From an uncultured Eubacteriales bacterium (GTDB taxonomy: Bacteria; Bacillota; Clostridia; Oscillospirales; Acutalibacteraceae), in assembly GCA_934702115.1 (NCBI GenBank), contig CAKUYF010000009.1, positions 1 through 22,503 on the forward strand: a stretch of DNA of 22,503 bases. The letters are read 5' to 3'. Below the pieces are notes generated by a model. That model did not search any database. It was not told the DNA's origin and worked only from the letters and a program-made list of their open reading frames with translations. This document shows, piece after piece, positions 22,301 to 22,503 of the stretch. Every line of letters starts with the position of its first letter. Position 1 is the stretch's first letter. Both the position numbers and the translations under genes were made by a program.

Positions 22301-22503
22301 TCAAAATATTCCACTTCTTTTTCTGTTAATTGAGAACTTACGCTCGATTTTGTTGATAATTATTTTTGAAATTGATTCTATATCAATATCGTTTATATAC
22401 GATTTTATTAAATTTTCTATTTCTTTTTTTCCTAAAGTATTAGCCATCACTCGCTTTTCTATAGCTTTAGTGTCCACAATGCTAGGAGAGTAAGGTTTTG
22501 GTT
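22301..22503 (-). CDS. C-terminal fragment of an unidentified gene, probably a CIS component
   Basis: An open frame enters from the right edge and ends with TGA at 22303-22301. It gives about 67 C-terminal residues beginning PKPYSPSIVDTKAIEKRVM and ending IINKIERKFSINRKRSGIF. The segment is charged and predicted helical. The function is not recognised. Its basic end (KIERKFSINRKRSG) recalls the C-termini of small proteins encoded near the hub in other phage-tail-like clusters, but this is only an impression. Same strand, 51 bases before the hub gene, so it is likely part of the CIS operon. Confidence 0.55.
   Translation of the reverse strand, partial: PKPYSPSIVDTKAIEKRVMANTLGKKEIENLIKSYINDIDIESISKIIINKIERKFSINRKRSGIF

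Noticed and set aside
1..22503. tRNA/rRNA genes, CRISPR arrays, insertion sequences, att sites and integrases.
   Set aside because: None seen on either strand; no tandem repeat-spacer pattern, transposase frame or tRNA-like cloverleaf was found by eye, though a short degenerate element could be missed without a search.
11571..22503. Interpretation as a complete prophage.
   Set aside because: Only baseplate, hub, spike and fibre-side genes are visible and no head, packaging, lysogeny or lysis genes; a domesticated tail (tailocin) remains possible until the right-hand flank is seen.

Overview
This 22.5 kb window is AT-rich chromosomal DNA of a low-GC Gram-positive (Firmicutes/Clostridia-like) bacterium. 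The evidence is the gene order dgt-dnaG-rpoD, a CrtO-family membrane protein, and a recognisable spoIIR, a gene confined to endospore-forming lineages. The same window encodes a nucleotide transporter of the ATP/ADP translocase (NTT/Tlc) family, which is typical of obligate intracellular bacteria and plastids, and a large part of a contractile injection system (CIS) baseplate. Together these suggest a host-associated, possibly intracellular, spore-former or a recent descendant of one. That lifestyle is an inference; no species is assigned.

Layout. (1) 1-4875, minus strand: housekeeping block rpmE (L31, zinc form) - hairpin - IMPACT/YigZ protein - dgt - dnaG - rpoD (cut by the left edge), read right to left. 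(2) 5008-6029, minus: a CrtO-like membrane acyltransferase and a membrane-anchored helical protein of unknown function, with a candidate promoter at 6213-6240. (3) 6316-7824, minus: the ATP/ADP translocase, closed by a clear intrinsic terminator at 6250-6283. (4) 7825-8251: a 427-base divergent intergenic region with a good sigma-A promoter facing right. (5) 8252-9315, plus: rpmB (L28) and an OGG1-type 8-oxoguanine DNA glycosylase, the only plus-strand genes. (6) 9332-11519, minus: LemA, a TPM-domain protein and SpoIIR, the last cut short by two in-frame TAA codons with its apparent C-terminus still readable beyond them. (7) 11571-22503, minus: a CIS baseplate operon. In transcription order it runs: an unidentified C-terminal fragment (cut by the right edge), gp27-like hub, gp5-like spike, gp25-like wedge, two large baseplate-J-type proteins, a P2 gpI-like tail protein and a modular protein ending in an Ig-like domain that may be fibre- or adhesin-like.

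How they fit together. The CIS genes would build the baseplate, hub and spike of a phage-tail-like contractile device. Sheath, inner tube, AAA+ ATPase and any cargo are not in the window and, if present, would most likely lie beyond position 22503. No capsid, terminase, integrase or lysis genes are visible, which argues against a complete prophage. The translocase would exchange nucleotides with a host cytosol. The most unusual sequence-level signal is between the gp25 and first J-type genes. There the start codon has no adjacent ribosome binding site, but a strong Shine-Dalgarno about 70 bases upstream is separated from it by a 15-bp inverted repeat that would bring the two together when folded.
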